Positions 26,182 through 35,000 of a stretch of 64,000 nt of DNA are shown here, in pieces. The stretch comes from Nocardioidaceae bacterium (GTDB lineage: Bacteria > Actinomycetota > Actinomycetes > Propionibacteriales > Nocardioidaceae), in assembly GCA_018672315.1 (NCBI GenBank), contig CP076053.1, positions 1,165,827-1,229,826 on the forward strand, in the 5' to 3' direction. The translations under genes were made by a program, and so were the position numbers. Within the stretch, counting starts at the first letter, position 1. Each line of letters starts with the position of its first letter. Under the pieces are notes generated by a model. The model did not search any database, had not been told where the DNA came from, and saw only the letters and a program-made list of their open reading frames with translations.

Positions 26182-28667
26182 GGCCCGACGAGACCGACGT
26201 GCACGCGCGTCCCCACGGAGCCAGCCACGTCGCCCCGCCCGCCGAGGACCCGTTGGACCGCACCAGGTTCCCCGCCGAGGAGTGGCGGCTGACCGAGACC
26301 CGGTTCGAGGGTGACGACCTCGGGCGCACCGAGACCCTGTTCGCCGTCGGCAACGGCTACCTGGGGATGCGCGGCAACTACGAGGAGAGCCGCGACTTCT
26401 CGGCCAACGGCACCTACGTCAACGGGTTCCACGAGACCTGGCCGATCCAGCACGCCGAGGACGCCTTCGGGTTCGCGAAGGTCGGCCAGACGATCGTCAA
26501 CGCCCCCGACGCGAAGATCATCCGGCTCTACGTCGACGACGTGCCGCTCGAGCTCTCGACCGCCGACCTCGTCGACTACGAGCGGTCCCTGGACTTCCGC
26601 GACGGCATCCTGCGACGTCGCGTGCTGTGGCGTACGCCGGCCGGCAAGCGCGTGCTGGTCGAGAGCAGCCGCATGGTCTCCTTCACCCAGCGCCACCTGG
26701 CGGTGCTGACGCTGACGGTGACGATGCTTGACGGCGACGCGCCGATCGTCATCTCCTCCCAGCTGCTCAACCGCCAGGACGCGGACCGTGGGGCGGCCGT
26801 CGAGCTCGCCCGCCAGATCGAGGAGCTCGACCCCCGGCGCAGCGAACGCTTCGCGCGCCGCGTGCTCGAGCCCGAGGGGGAGGCCGGCGAGCTGCCCGAC
26901 GGGCGCATCTCCCTGCGCTACAAGTGCGCGCGCAGCGGCATGACCATGGCCGTCGCGGTCGACCACACGATGACGACCGAGAACGCGGCGGTCCACGACG
27001 ACGAGCTCAACGGCGACATGGCCAAGCGGATCTACCGCGTCGACGCGTTGGCCGGTGTCCCCGTCGAGCTGACGAAGACCGTCAGCTACCACACCGCCGA
27101 GGTCGTGCCCTCCCGCGAGCTGCTCGACCGCTGCGCCCGCACGCTGGACCGCGTCGCGGTCGAGGGCGTCGAGAAACAGCTCGACGACCAGCGGGCGTGG
27201 CTCGCGGACTACTGGGCGCGCTCCGACGTGGAGGTCCCCGGTCAGCCCGCCGTGCAGCAGGCGGTGCGGTGGAACCTCTTCGCCCTCGCCCAGGCGGCCG
27301 CCCGCGCGGACGGCCTCGGCATCCCCGCGAAGGGCGTCAGCGGGTCGGGCTACAACGGGCACTACTTCTGGGACACCGAGATCTACGTGATGCCGTTCCT
27401 CACGTACACGAGTCCCCAGGCGGCCCGCAACGCCCTGCGCTTCCGCCATCGGCTGCTGGACTCCGCCTGCGACCGTGCCGAGGAGGTCGCGCAGAAGGGT
27501 GCACTGTTCCCCTGGCGCACGATCAACGGGCAGGAGGCCTCGGCGTACTACGCGGCCGGCACGGCGCAGTACCACATCGACGCCGACGTCTCCTACGCCC
27601 TGAGCCAGTACGTCGGCGCGACCGGCGACGAGGAGTTCCTCGACGAGCAGGCCGTCGACATCCTGGTCGAGACGGCGCGCCTGTGGGCCGACCTGGGATT
27701 CTGGAGCGACCGGGGCGGCCTCACCGGTGACAGCGAGCCGGCCTTCCACATCCACGGGGTGACCGGCCCCGACGAGTACACGACGGTCGTCGACGACAAC
27801 CTCTTCACCAACGTGATGGCCCGCTTCAACCTGCGCCGGGCCTCCGAGGCCGTCCGGTTCCTCCGCGAGCGGCGCCCCGGGGCGTACGAGCGGATGCGCA
27901 ACCGCGTCGGGCTCGTCGAGGAGGAGTGGGCCGAGTGGGACCGCTGCGCGGCCGGCATGGCGATCCCGTTCGACGAGCGGCTCGGCATCCACCCGCAGGA
28001 CGCACACTTCCTGACCCGTGAGATGTGGGACCTGGAGAGCACCCCGGTCTCGAAGCGTCCGCTGCTGCTGCACTACCACCCGCTGGTGATCTACCGCTAC
28101 CAGGTGCTCAAGCAGGCCGACGTGGTGCTCGCGTTGTTCCTGCAGGGCGAGGAGTTCAGCCGCGAGCAGAAGAAGGCCGACTTCGACTACTACGACCCCA
28201 TCACCACCGGGGACTCCACGCTCTCGGCGGTCGTGCAGTCGATCGTCGCCGCCGAGGTCGGCTACCCCGAGCTGGCGCTGCGCTACTTCTACGCCGCCCT
28301 CTTCGTCGACCTCGCCGACCGGCACGGCAACACCGCCGACGGCGTGCACGTCGCTTCCACCGGCGGCACCTGGAACGCGCTGGTCTGCGGCTTCGGCGGC
28401 TTCCGCGACCACGGGTACGGCCGCTGGACCTTCGACCCACGGCTGCCCGAGGGCTGGGAGTCCCTGACCTTCCGGCTGACCTTCCGCGGGACCCGCGTAC
28501 GCGCCACCGTGCGCAGCGACGCGCTCGAGCTCGTCGTGGAGGACGGACCGGGGCCCGTGACGGTCTGCGTCCGCGGGGAGGACGTCACCGTGGCCCCTGA
28601 GCAGCCGGCCTCGGTGGCCCTGTCGCCGGAGACCGAGGGACTCCCCTGCACCGCGCCGGCGCGGTGA
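26178..28667 (+). CDS. Glycoside hydrolase family 65 disaccharide phosphorylase
   Basis: An 829-residue inverting phosphorylase of the maltose/trehalose/kojibiose phosphorylase family. It uses phosphate to cleave an alpha-glucoside to beta-glucose 1-phosphate. The N-terminal beta-sandwich (ETLFAVGNGYLGMRGNYEES) precedes an (alpha/alpha)6 barrel with substrate-binding YFWDTEIYVMPFLTYT near residue 395 and the general acid Glu in GVTGPDEYTTVVDDN near 530. The canonical motif has His after GPDEY; here it is Thr. The phosphate-site HYHPLVIYRYQVLKQADVV region is near 635. Start is GTG 26178. The exact sugar cannot be set by eye. No trehalose synthesis gene is nearby. Confidence 0.88.
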   Translation: MRPDETDVHARPHGASHVAPPAEDPLDRTRFPAEEWRLTETRFEGDDLGRTETLFAVGNGYLGMRGNYEESRDFSANGTYVNGFHETWPIQHAEDAFGFAKVGQTIVNAPDAKIIRLYVDDVPLELSTADLVDYERSLDFRDGILRRRVLWRTPAGKRVLVESSRMVSFTQRHLAVLTLTVTMLDGDAPIVISSQLLNRQDADRGAAVELARQIEELDPRRSERFARRVLEPEGEAGELPDGRISLRYKCARSGMTMAVAVDHTMTTENAAVHDDELNGDMAKRIYRVDALAGVPVELTKTVSYHTAEVVPSRELLDRCARTLDRVAVEGVEKQLDDQRAWLADYWARSDVEVPGQPAVQQAVRWNLFALAQAAARADGLGIPAKGVSGSGYNGHYFWDTEIYVMPFLTYTSPQAARNALRFRHRLLDSACDRAEEVAQKGALFPWRTINGQEASAYYAAGTAQYHIDADVSYALSQYVGATGDEEFLDEQAVDILVETARLWADLGFWSDRGGLTGDSEPAFHIHGVTGPDEYTTVVDDNLFTNVMARFNLRRASEAVRFLRERRPGAYERMRNRVGLVEEEWAEWDRCAAGMAIPFDERLGIHPQDAHFLTREMWDLESTPVSKRPLLLHYHPLVIYRYQVLKQADVVLALFLQGEEFSREQKKADFDYYDPITTGDSTLSAVVQSIVAAEVGYPELALRYFYAALFVDLADRHGNTADGVHVASTGGTWNALVCGFGGFRDHGYGRWTFDPRLPEGWESLTFRLTFRGTRVRATVRSDALELVVEDGPGPVTVCVRGEDVTVAPEQPASVALSPETEGLPCTAPAR

Positions 28668-28690
28668 GGGCCGGCGGCACCTGAGCGACC

Positions 28691-29125
28691 TCAGACGTCG
28701 GTCGCCCGGTCCCACGTCGACATCACGATGAGCGTCTTGGTGCCGGAGACCAGCCCCGTACGCCGCAGGTCGTTCACCACGCGTTGCAGGTGGTCGACGT
28801 TGCGGACGCGGATGCGCAGCAAGCCGTCGGGGTCGCCCGAGATCGTGAAGAACTGCTGCACCTCGGGCAGCCCGCGCACGATGTCCTCGAGCTCGTGGGT
28901 GTCCGTCGCCCCGGTCAGCCGGATCTCCGTGAACGCCTCCAGTCCCTCGGCGGCCGTCTCGTCGACGATCGCCGCGTAGCCGCGGATCGTGCCCTCGGCC
29001 TCCATCCGCGCGATCCGGCGACCCACGGGGGCGGCCGACAGACCCACGGCTCGCGCGATGTCGCTCGTGGGCATCCGTGCGTTGCGGCGCAAAAGGTCGA
29101 GGATCTGCTCGTCGATGGCGTCCAT
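28691..29125 (-). CDS. Lrp/AsnC family transcriptional regulator
   Basis: A 144-residue regulator with an N-terminal helix-turn-helix (MDAIDEQILDLLRRNARMPT, then DIARAVGLSAAPVGRRIARM) and a C-terminal RAM ligand domain (ISGDPDGLLRIRVRNVDHLQ). The ATG at 29125 gives the family-standard start. It is divergent from the branched-chain oxoacid dehydrogenase operon, an arrangement typical of BkdR-like activators that sense branched-chain amino acids. A perfect 7-base inverted repeat in the shared intergenic region (29201-29220) is a candidate binding site. Confidence 0.88.
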   Translation of the reverse strand: MDAIDEQILDLLRRNARMPTSDIARAVGLSAAPVGRRIARMEAEGTIRGYAAIVDETAAEGLEAFTEIRLTGATDTHELEDIVRGLPEVQQFFTISGDPDGLLRIRVRNVDHLQRVVNDLRRTGLVSGTKTLIVMSTWDRATDV

Positions 29126-29200
29126 ACGGTCTCCGTCCGCGGCGAGATCGTGCGCTCGCCCGCATGATCCAGTGCTGTGTGCTGGGTCACTCTGCCACGT

Positions 29201-29220
29201 CGACGCGTTCTGACGCGTCG
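29201..29220. promoter_or_regulatory. Inverted repeat between AsnC regulator and bkd operon
   Basis: CGACGCG and CGCGTCG are perfect arms around TTCTGA. The site lies midway between the divergent starts at 29125 and 29298. An operator for the AsnC-type regulator is the likely role; this is inference. Confidence 0.4.
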
Positions 29221-29297
29221 TCGGATCGCGGTCGTTGACCGGCTCCGCGCCGGCCCGCACGCTCAGGTGACCGCACCGCACACCACGGGAGGTCCCC

Positions 29298-30458
29298 ATG
29301 AGCCGCTCGCGCACAGCCACCCACGCTGACGCCGCTCGCCCCACCGACCGGCTGCTCTCCTGCCTGGACACCACCGGGCACCTGCACACCGAGCCCGAGC
29401 TGCCGGCGGGCGTCGCCCCGCTCGACCTGAAGCAGGCGCTGCTGCAGATGACCCTGGCGCGCCGGCTCGACACCGAGGCGGTCGCCCTGCAACGGCAGGG
29501 AGAGCTGGGCCTGTGGCCCTCCCTGCTCGGTCAGGAGGCCGCTCAGGTCGGCGCCGCCTCGGCGCTGGGCGTACGCGACGTCGTCTTCCCGACCTACCGC
29601 GAGCACGCCGTGGCGGGCTGCCGGGGCATCGACCCGGTGGACCTGCTCGGCCTCTTCCGCGGCACGACCATGGGCGGCTGGGACCCCGCGGCGACCGGGG
29701 TGCAGCTCTACACGCTCGTCATCGGAGCCCACACCCTGCACGGGGTCGGCTACGCGATGGGGGTCGTCCGCGACGGCGACGTCGGACACGGCGACCCCGA
29801 GCGCGACCGCGCCGTGATCGTGTTCCTCGGCGACGGGGCGCTCAGCGAGGGCGAGACCAACGAGGCCTTCGTGTGGGCGGCGGCGATGGACCTGCCGGTC
29901 GTCTTCTTCTGCCAGAACAACCAGTGGGCGATCTCGGCCCCGTTCTCCACCCAGAGCCGCGTGCCCGCCGCCCAGCGCGCGGCCGGGTTCGGGTTCCCGG
30001 GCGTACGCGTCGACGGCAACGACGTCATCGCCTGCCACGCCGTGACCGCCAAGGCGGTGGCCCGTGCCCACGCCGGCGGCGGACCCACGCTGATCGAGGC
30101 CGTCACCTACCGCCGCAACCCCCACACCACCTCCGACGACGACGGGCGCTACCGCCACGCCGCCGAGAACGACCACTGGACGGCACTCGACCCCATCAGC
30201 CGCCTGCGCTCCCACCTCGAGGGTCTCGGTGCCCTCGACGACGAGTGGCTCGAGGAGCTCGCCGCCGCCGAGCGCACCCTGGGGGCGCGCGTACGCCGCG
30301 GCTGCCGCGAGCTGCCACCGCCGCCGCCGGACCAGCCGTTCCTCCACACGCTCACCGCGATGACGCCCGAGCTGGCCCGGCAACGGGAGGCGCACCTCGC
30401 CTTCGTCGCGGGGGCCGACGGGATCGACGGGGCCGACCGGTCCGAGGAGCGGTCATGA
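29298..30458 (+). CDS. bkdA: 2-oxoacid dehydrogenase E1 alpha (branched-chain type)
   Basis: Thiamine-diphosphate subunit of the E1 decarboxylase that feeds branched-chain 2-oxoacids into the dehydrogenase complex. The TPP/Mg motif GDGALSEGETNEAFVWAAAM is near residue 180, ending in FCQNNQWAIS. GLWPSLLGQEAAQVG and FPTYREHAVAGCRG are typical E1 alpha segments, and the phosphorylation-loop region TYRRNPHTTSDDDGRYR is near 275. Branched-chain specificity is inferred from the E1 beta partner, the AsnC regulator and similarity to bkdA, since pyruvate enzymes look alike. It is first in the operon; the stop overlaps the E1 beta start as ATGA. Confidence 0.88.
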   Translation: MSRSRTATHADAARPTDRLLSCLDTTGHLHTEPELPAGVAPLDLKQALLQMTLARRLDTEAVALQRQGELGLWPSLLGQEAAQVGAASALGVRDVVFPTYREHAVAGCRGIDPVDLLGLFRGTTMGGWDPAATGVQLYTLVIGAHTLHGVGYAMGVVRDGDVGHGDPERDRAVIVFLGDGALSEGETNEAFVWAAAMDLPVVFFCQNNQWAISAPFSTQSRVPAAQRAAGFGFPGVRVDGNDVIACHAVTAKAVARAHAGGGPTLIEAVTYRRNPHTTSDDDGRYRHAAENDHWTALDPISRLRSHLEGLGALDDEWLEELAAAERTLGARVRRGCRELPPPPPDQPFLHTLTAMTPELARQREAHLAFVAGADGIDGADRSEERS

Positions 30459-31480
30459 CCGAGCAGATGTCCATGGTCGGCGCCCTGAACGCCGCGCTCC
30501 GCGCCGAGCTCGAGGCCGATGAGAAGGTCGTGCTGTCGGGTCTGGACATCGGAGAGCTCGGGGGCGTCTTCCGGGTGACCGACCGTCTGGCCAAGGACTT
30601 CGGGACCCACCGCGTCATCACCTCCCCCCTGGGCGAGGCCGGCATCGTCGGCAGCGCCGTCGGCATGGCGCTGGCGGGCTACCGGCCGGTGGTGGAGATC
30701 CAGTTCGACGGCTTCGTGTTCCCGGCGATGAACCAGCTGGTCACCCAGCTCGCGAAGTACCGCCACCGCTCCGACGGTCGCCTCTCGCTGCCCGTGGTCG
30801 TCCGCATCCCGGTGGGTGGCGGCATCGGCGCGGTCGAGCACCACAGCGAGTCGCCCGAGGCGTACTTCGCCCACACCCCCGGTCTGCGGGTGCTCTGCCC
30901 CTCGACGCCGGCCGAGGCGTACGCCCTGCTCCGCGCCGCGATCCGCTCCCAGGACCCGGTCGTCTTCCTCGAGCCCAAGAAGAGCTACTGGGCCAAGGGC
31001 GAGGTCGACACCGCGGCAGGCGCCGCCGACCCGGTCGAGCTGGACCGGGCCCGCGTCGTGCGGCCGGGCCGGCACCTGACGATCGCGACGTACGGGGCGC
31101 TCGTGCCCACGGCCCTGAAGGCCGCTGCAGGACTGGCCACCGATGGCACCGACGGTCCCGGAGGGCCCGGCGGTCCCGGCGGCGGCATCGAGGCCGAGGT
31201 GATCGACCTGCGCACCCTCGCGCCCCTCGACCACGTCACCGTCGTGGAGTCGGTGCGGCGTACGGGGCGGCTCGTGGTCGCCCACGAGGCGTCGCAGTCC
31301 GGCGGCATCGGCGCCGAGCTCGCCGCCCGCGTGCAGGCCGACGCCTTCTACGACCTGGAGGCACCGGTGCAGCGCGTGACGGGCCACGACACCCCCTACC
31401 CGCCGAGCCGGCTCGAGCACGACTGGCTGCCGAACCTCGACCGTCTGCTCGACGCCTGCGACGTCGCGCTCGCCTTCTGA
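30455..31480 (+). CDS. bkdB: 2-oxoacid dehydrogenase E1 beta (branched-chain type)
   Basis: Partner of E1 alpha in an alpha2-beta2 tetramer. The transketolase-type pyrimidine domain starts MTEQMSMVGALNAALRAELE; the conserved glutamate that activates thiamine lies in SPLGEAGIVGSAVGMALAGY near residue 60. EIQFDGFVFPAMNQLVTQLA and RIPVGGGIGAVEHHSES are E1 beta hallmarks. The transketolase C-domain follows near 215. A Gly-Pro-rich insertion (GPGGPGGPGGG) after residue 230 has a short DNA tandem repeat. The 341 residues are slightly longer than usual because of it. Confidence 0.9.
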   Translation: MTEQMSMVGALNAALRAELEADEKVVLSGLDIGELGGVFRVTDRLAKDFGTHRVITSPLGEAGIVGSAVGMALAGYRPVVEIQFDGFVFPAMNQLVTQLAKYRHRSDGRLSLPVVVRIPVGGGIGAVEHHSESPEAYFAHTPGLRVLCPSTPAEAYALLRAAIRSQDPVVFLEPKKSYWAKGEVDTAAGAADPVELDRARVVRPGRHLTIATYGALVPTALKAAAGLATDGTDGPGGPGGPGGGIEAEVIDLRTLAPLDHVTVVESVRRTGRLVVAHEASQSGGIGAELAARVQADAFYDLEAPVQRVTGHDTPYPPSRLEHDWLPNLDRLLDACDVALAF

Positions 31481-31494
31481 GAGGGAGGACCGGC

Positions 31495-31521
31495 ATGACC
31501 ACAGCGATGACCACAGCGTGA
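31495..31521 (+). CDS. Eight-codon leader ORF overlapping the E2 start
   Basis: ATG 31495 has the best ribosome site of the area (GGGAGG, six bases upstream) but its frame reads MTTAMTTA and then stops at TGA 31519-31521. The stop overlaps the GTG start of E2 at 31518 as GTGA. It is either a genuine coupling leader, or the original E2 start displaced by a one-base deletion in the third repeat unit. See the repeat entry and finding. Confidence 0.5.
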   Translation: MTTAMTTA

Positions 31522-31553
31522 CCACAGCGATGACCACAGCGATGACCACTGCG
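31495..31553. repeat. Five tandem 12-bp units at the E2 start codon
   Basis: Units ATGACCACAGCG start at 31495 and 31507; unit 3 (31519-31529) lacks the leading A and is 11 bases; units 4 and 5 start at 31530 and 31542, the last reading ATGACCACTGCG. Each full unit encodes Met-Thr-Thr-Ala. The 11-base unit shifts the frame between leader ORF and E2. Confidence 0.9.
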
Positions 31554-32879
31554 ACCGGGACCGCCCGGGAGTTCCGTCTGCCCGACGTCGGTGAGGGGCT
31601 CACCGAGGCCGACGTCGTCACCTGGCACGTCGCCGTGGGCGACGTCGTGGAGGAGAACCAGACGCTCGTCGACATCGAGACGGCCAAGTCGGTGGTCGAG
31701 CTGCCGAGCCCGTACGCCGGCGAGGTCCTCGAGCTCCTGGCCGCCGAAGGCGACACCGTCGAGGTCGGCACGCCGATCATCCGGATCGGCGCGGCGACCG
31801 GGACGAGCCACGCGGGCCCGCAGCTCCAGGAGCCCGAGGAGCCCCGGGAGCCCCGGGAGCCCCGGGAGCCCAAGCCGCTGGTCGGCTACGGCGCGCGGCC
31901 CGAGAGCTCGCGCGGTCGACGACGCCGTCCCGGGACCCGTCCCGGGACCCGTCCCGGGACCCACCCCCAGACCCCAGACCACGGCGCGCCGGACGCGGCC
32001 GGGGAGCGTCCGCGAGCCAAGCCCCCCGTACGCCGTCTGGCCGCCGACCTGGGCGTCGACCTGGGCGAGGTCGTCGCCACCGGCCCCGACCGCGTGACCA
32101 CCCGGGAGGACGTCGAGCGGCACGCCGCGAGAAGTGACCCCTCGCGGGAAGTGCCCTCTCGCGAGGTGCGGACGCCGGTCGCGGGGGTCCGCAAGCACAC
32201 CGCGGCGGCGATGGTCGCCTCGGCGTTCACGGCCCCGCACGCGACGCTCTTCACGACCGTGGACGCCACCGCGACGATGGACCTGCGCGAGCGACTGCGG
32301 CGGCGTCCCGAGATCGGCGGGGCCCCGCTGAGCCCGCTGGTGTTCGTGGCTCGCGCCTACCTGCGCGCCCTGACCCGTACCCCGGTCGCCCACGCCCGGT
32401 GGGTGGATCTCGAGGACGGGTCGGCGGAGATCGTGCAGCCTCCGCACGTGCACCTCGGCATCGCCGCGGCGACCCCGCGCGGACTCGTGGTGCCGGTGCT
32501 CAGGCAGGCCGACACCCTCGCGCTGCCCGCGCTGGCCTCAGCCATCGGGGAACTGACCGCGACCGCCAGGGCGGGGCGTACGCCTCCCGAGGCCATGACC
32601 GGGGGGACGGCGACGATCACGAACGTGGGCGTCTTCGGCATCGACGGCGGCACGCCGATCCTCAACCCCGGGGAGACCTCGATCCTGGCCGTGGGCGCGG
32701 TGCGTCGCCGACCGTGGGTGGTCACCGACCCGGACGGTTCGCACGAGCGCCTCGAGCCGCGGTCGGTGATGCAGCTGTCGCTCTCCTTCGACCACCGCGT
32801 GGTCGACGGTGCCGAGGCCTCCCAGGTGCTGGCCGACACCGCCGCGGTCCTCGAGGACCCCGGGATGGCGATGCTCTGA
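31518..32879 (+). CDS. bkdC: Dihydrolipoamide acyltransferase E2
   Basis: Core acyltransferase of the branched-chain 2-oxoacid dehydrogenase complex. Residues 17-95 form one lipoyl domain with the modified Lys57 in DIETAKSVVELPSPYAG. A linker with PREPREPREP and RPGTRPGTRPGT repeats follows, then the E1/E3-binding domain (VRRLAADLGVDLGEVVATG, about 170-205), then the catalytic domain with SFDHRVVDGAEAS near the end. GTG 31518 is used because ATG 31495 hits a stop; the first in-frame ATG is 31530. No E3 (lipoamide dehydrogenase) gene follows, so it is shared from elsewhere. Confidence 0.9.
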   Translation: MTTAMTTAMTTATGTAREFRLPDVGEGLTEADVVTWHVAVGDVVEENQTLVDIETAKSVVELPSPYAGEVLELLAAEGDTVEVGTPIIRIGAATGTSHAGPQLQEPEEPREPREPREPKPLVGYGARPESSRGRRRRPGTRPGTRPGTHPQTPDHGAPDAAGERPRAKPPVRRLAADLGVDLGEVVATGPDRVTTREDVERHAARSDPSREVPSREVRTPVAGVRKHTAAAMVASAFTAPHATLFTTVDATATMDLRERLRRRPEIGGAPLSPLVFVARAYLRALTRTPVAHARWVDLEDGSAEIVQPPHVHLGIAAATPRGLVVPVLRQADTLALPALASAIGELTATARAGRTPPEAMTGGTATITNVGVFGIDGGTPILNPGETSILAVGAVRRRPWVVTDPDGSHERLEPRSVMQLSLSFDHRVVDGAEASQVLADTAAVLEDPGMAML

Positions 32880-32960
32880 CCCCGACGGCCCCGGGGATGC
32901 TGGTACGCGCCCCCACCGCGACCACCTCGCCCGCGCGGGGCGCTCGCCGTCTCCGCTGCC

Positions 32961-33485
32961 GTGGTCCTCGCTCTGGGGCCTGCGGTCGTCGTCGGGGTAC
33001 CCGCGTGGGTCGGTGTCGTGGTGGTGAGGACGTCGCTGGCGTCGCCGACGCGTCCGAGGCCCGCCCTGGTCGTACGTACGGCCCCCTGGGCGACCGCAGC
33101 CCTGGCCCTCGGCCTGTTCTGCTGCGCCGCCGCGGCGGCGCCGTTCGTCCGCGAGGCGTTCTCCGGCTCCCGCGGCGACGTCGTCTCCCTCGCGGCCGGC
33201 GGGGCCCTCCTGGCCAACACCGTCGACAACCTCCCCGCCTACCTCGCCCTGGCGCCGCTTGCGCACGACGACGTGAGCCGTACGGCCCTGCTGGTCGGGG
33301 TGGACGCCGGCCCACTGGTCACCCCGTGGGCATCGGTGGCCACCCTGCTGTGGCTGCGCGTCTGCCGCGCCCACGGCGTACGCCTGGGCCTGCGTGAGCT
33401 CGGCCGGCTGGCCGGCGAGGGAGCGGTCGTGGCCTCGCTCGCGGTGTCCGCCGGCACCGCGGCGCTGCTGCTCGTCCACGGCTGA
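32961..33485 (+). pseudogene. Half-length ArsB/NhaD-like permease ORF, probable remnant
   Basis: The 174 residues match only the C-terminal half of ion-transporter superfamily permeases (arsenite or anion pumps of about 400 residues). Recognisable parts are LLANTVDNLPAYLALAPLAH and LLVGVDAGPLVTPWASVATL, which are the re-entrant NNLPA-type and GPxxTPWAS segments. The N-terminal half is missing: the preceding 80 bases after the E2 stop hold only low-complexity Pro/Arg codons. The GTG at 32961 is a nominal start without a ribosome site. It may be a decayed gene or a real half-size protein; codon use still looks coding. Nothing else for arsenic is near. Confidence 0.6.
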
Positions 33486-33631
33486 GAGCACACATGTGTC
33501 GGACATCGCGTCGCAGATACCGTCGCGGACCTCTCAAAGCGCTATCGCACTGTGGCCGTGGCCACTACCGTCTGTCCTGGACGCGCAACCGGGTCGGCCG
33601 GCCGTGACGAGCCAGGAAGGCGGTGGGCCCC

Positions 33632-34948
33632 GTGAGCGTGCTGGCGATCGACTGGTTCTTCCAGGACGTCAACTGGCTGCTCTTCTGGACCGTGCCGCTG
33701 TTCACCGGCACCGTCGGGTGGCTCATCAACTGGACCGGGCTGATCATGCTCTTCAGCCCGCTGACCTTCCACGGCAAGCGCGTCCCCGGCATGCGCCAGC
33801 TCGCCAGCGTGCTGCCCCGCAAGGTGCAGGAGGTGCCGGGCATCATGCAGGGCGGTCTCGGCTGGCAGGGCATCATCCCGGCGCGCGCCGCGAAGATGGG
33901 CTCCATCGCCGTGGACAAGGCGATCGCGAAGCTGGGCACGCCGGCAGAGTTCTACCAGCAGCTCGAGCCCGACCAGATCGCCGCGCACATCGTGGAGACC
34001 TTCCACCCCCAGGTGCCCGAGATCGTCGACCAGGTGATGAGCCGGGAGCGGCCCGACCTGTGGCGTGACCTGCCGACACCGGCGAAGCGCGCGGTCTACC
34101 ACCGGGTGCAGGCGCAGCTGCCGCAGGTCATCGGCAAGGTGACCGACGAGATCGGCATCCACATCGATCAGCTGCTCGACCCGAAGCTCATGGTCATCGA
34201 CCACTTCGAGAAGAACCCCGACCTCGTGGTGCGCATCTTCCGCGACTTCGGTCAGCGCGAGCTCAACCTGATGGTGAACTTCGGCTTCATCTTCGGGTTC
34301 CTCCTCGGCATCCCGCTCGCGGTGGTCGACCACTGGTTCCACCAGTGGTGGATCCTGCCCGTCTTCGGCGTGGTGATCGGGTGGGTGACCAACAAGCTCG
34401 GCATGTGGCTGATCTACTCCCCTGCGGAGAAGACGAAGGTGGGGCCCTTCACCTTCCAGGGGTTGTTCCCCAAGCGGCAGGACGAGGCCGCCGAGGTGTA
34501 CGCCGAGATCATCGCCGAGGACGTCATCAACCTCGAGAACATCGGCCGCTTCATCACCGAGGGGCCGCGCAGCGACCGCACGAAGCAGATGATGGCCTCC
34601 GCCCTGCGCCCGGCCATCGACCGTGCCGCGGGTCCGCTGCGCGGCGCCGTGCGCGTCGCGGTCGGCGAGCGCGAGTTCGACGCGATCCGGGAGTCGGTCA
34701 CCCTGGAGGCCGTCGACCGCACCATCGCACCGTTCCAGGACGAGGAGTTCGGCGAGCAGCAGGCGGAGAAGATCCGCAAGCTGATCTCCGACCGCACCAA
34801 GGAGCTGCCGGCCACCGACTTCGTCGACATGATGCGGTCGGCGATCGAGGAGGACGAGTGGCTGCTCTACGCCCACGGCGCCGTGATGGGACTCGCCGGC
34901 GGCTTCCTCCACCTGCTGATCTTCGGCGTCGGCGCGAGCAGCGCATGA
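33632..34948 (+). CDS. DUF445 family membrane protein
   Basis: A 438-residue protein of unknown function. It has hydrophobic segments at the N-terminus (VNWLLFWTVPLFTGTVGWLI then NWTGLIMLF), in the middle (LMVNFGFIFGFLLGIPLAVV and WWILPVFGVVIGWVTNKLGM) and at the extreme C-terminus. The duplicated pattern GWxxNWxGxxMLFSP and GWVTNKLGMWLIYSP, each followed by a long amphipathic region, is the DUF445 signature. GTG 33632 is chosen because AAGGCGGTG, an 8/9 match to the anti-Shine-Dalgarno complement, sits six bases upstream; the GTG inside that match at 33623 is the alternative. It precedes the Abi-alpha-like gene by 52 bases, likely the same operon. Confidence 0.85.
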   Translation: MSVLAIDWFFQDVNWLLFWTVPLFTGTVGWLINWTGLIMLFSPLTFHGKRVPGMRQLASVLPRKVQEVPGIMQGGLGWQGIIPARAAKMGSIAVDKAIAKLGTPAEFYQQLEPDQIAAHIVETFHPQVPEIVDQVMSRERPDLWRDLPTPAKRAVYHRVQAQLPQVIGKVTDEIGIHIDQLLDPKLMVIDHFEKNPDLVVRIFRDFGQRELNLMVNFGFIFGFLLGIPLAVVDHWFHQWWILPVFGVVIGWVTNKLGMWLIYSPAEKTKVGPFTFQGLFPKRQDEAAEVYAEIIAEDVINLENIGRFITEGPRSDRTKQMMASALRPAIDRAAGPLRGAVRVAVGEREFDAIRESVTLEAVDRTIAPFQDEEFGEQQAEKIRKLISDRTKELPATDFVDMMRSAIEEDEWLLYAHGAVMGLAGGFLHLLIFGVGASSA

Positions 34949-35000
34949 GCACCACCGTGCACGTGAGGATGAGCATGCGCGCCGAAAGCGGGGTAGGGAC

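Noticed and set aside
31495-31521. ATG 31495 as the E2 start
   Set aside because: The frame ends at TGA after eight codons. It can only be a leader or evidence of a one-base sequence error.
33623-33631. GTG 33623 as start of the DUF445 gene
   Set aside because: It lies within the best anti-Shine-Dalgarno match; GTG 33632, six bases downstream, is better placed.
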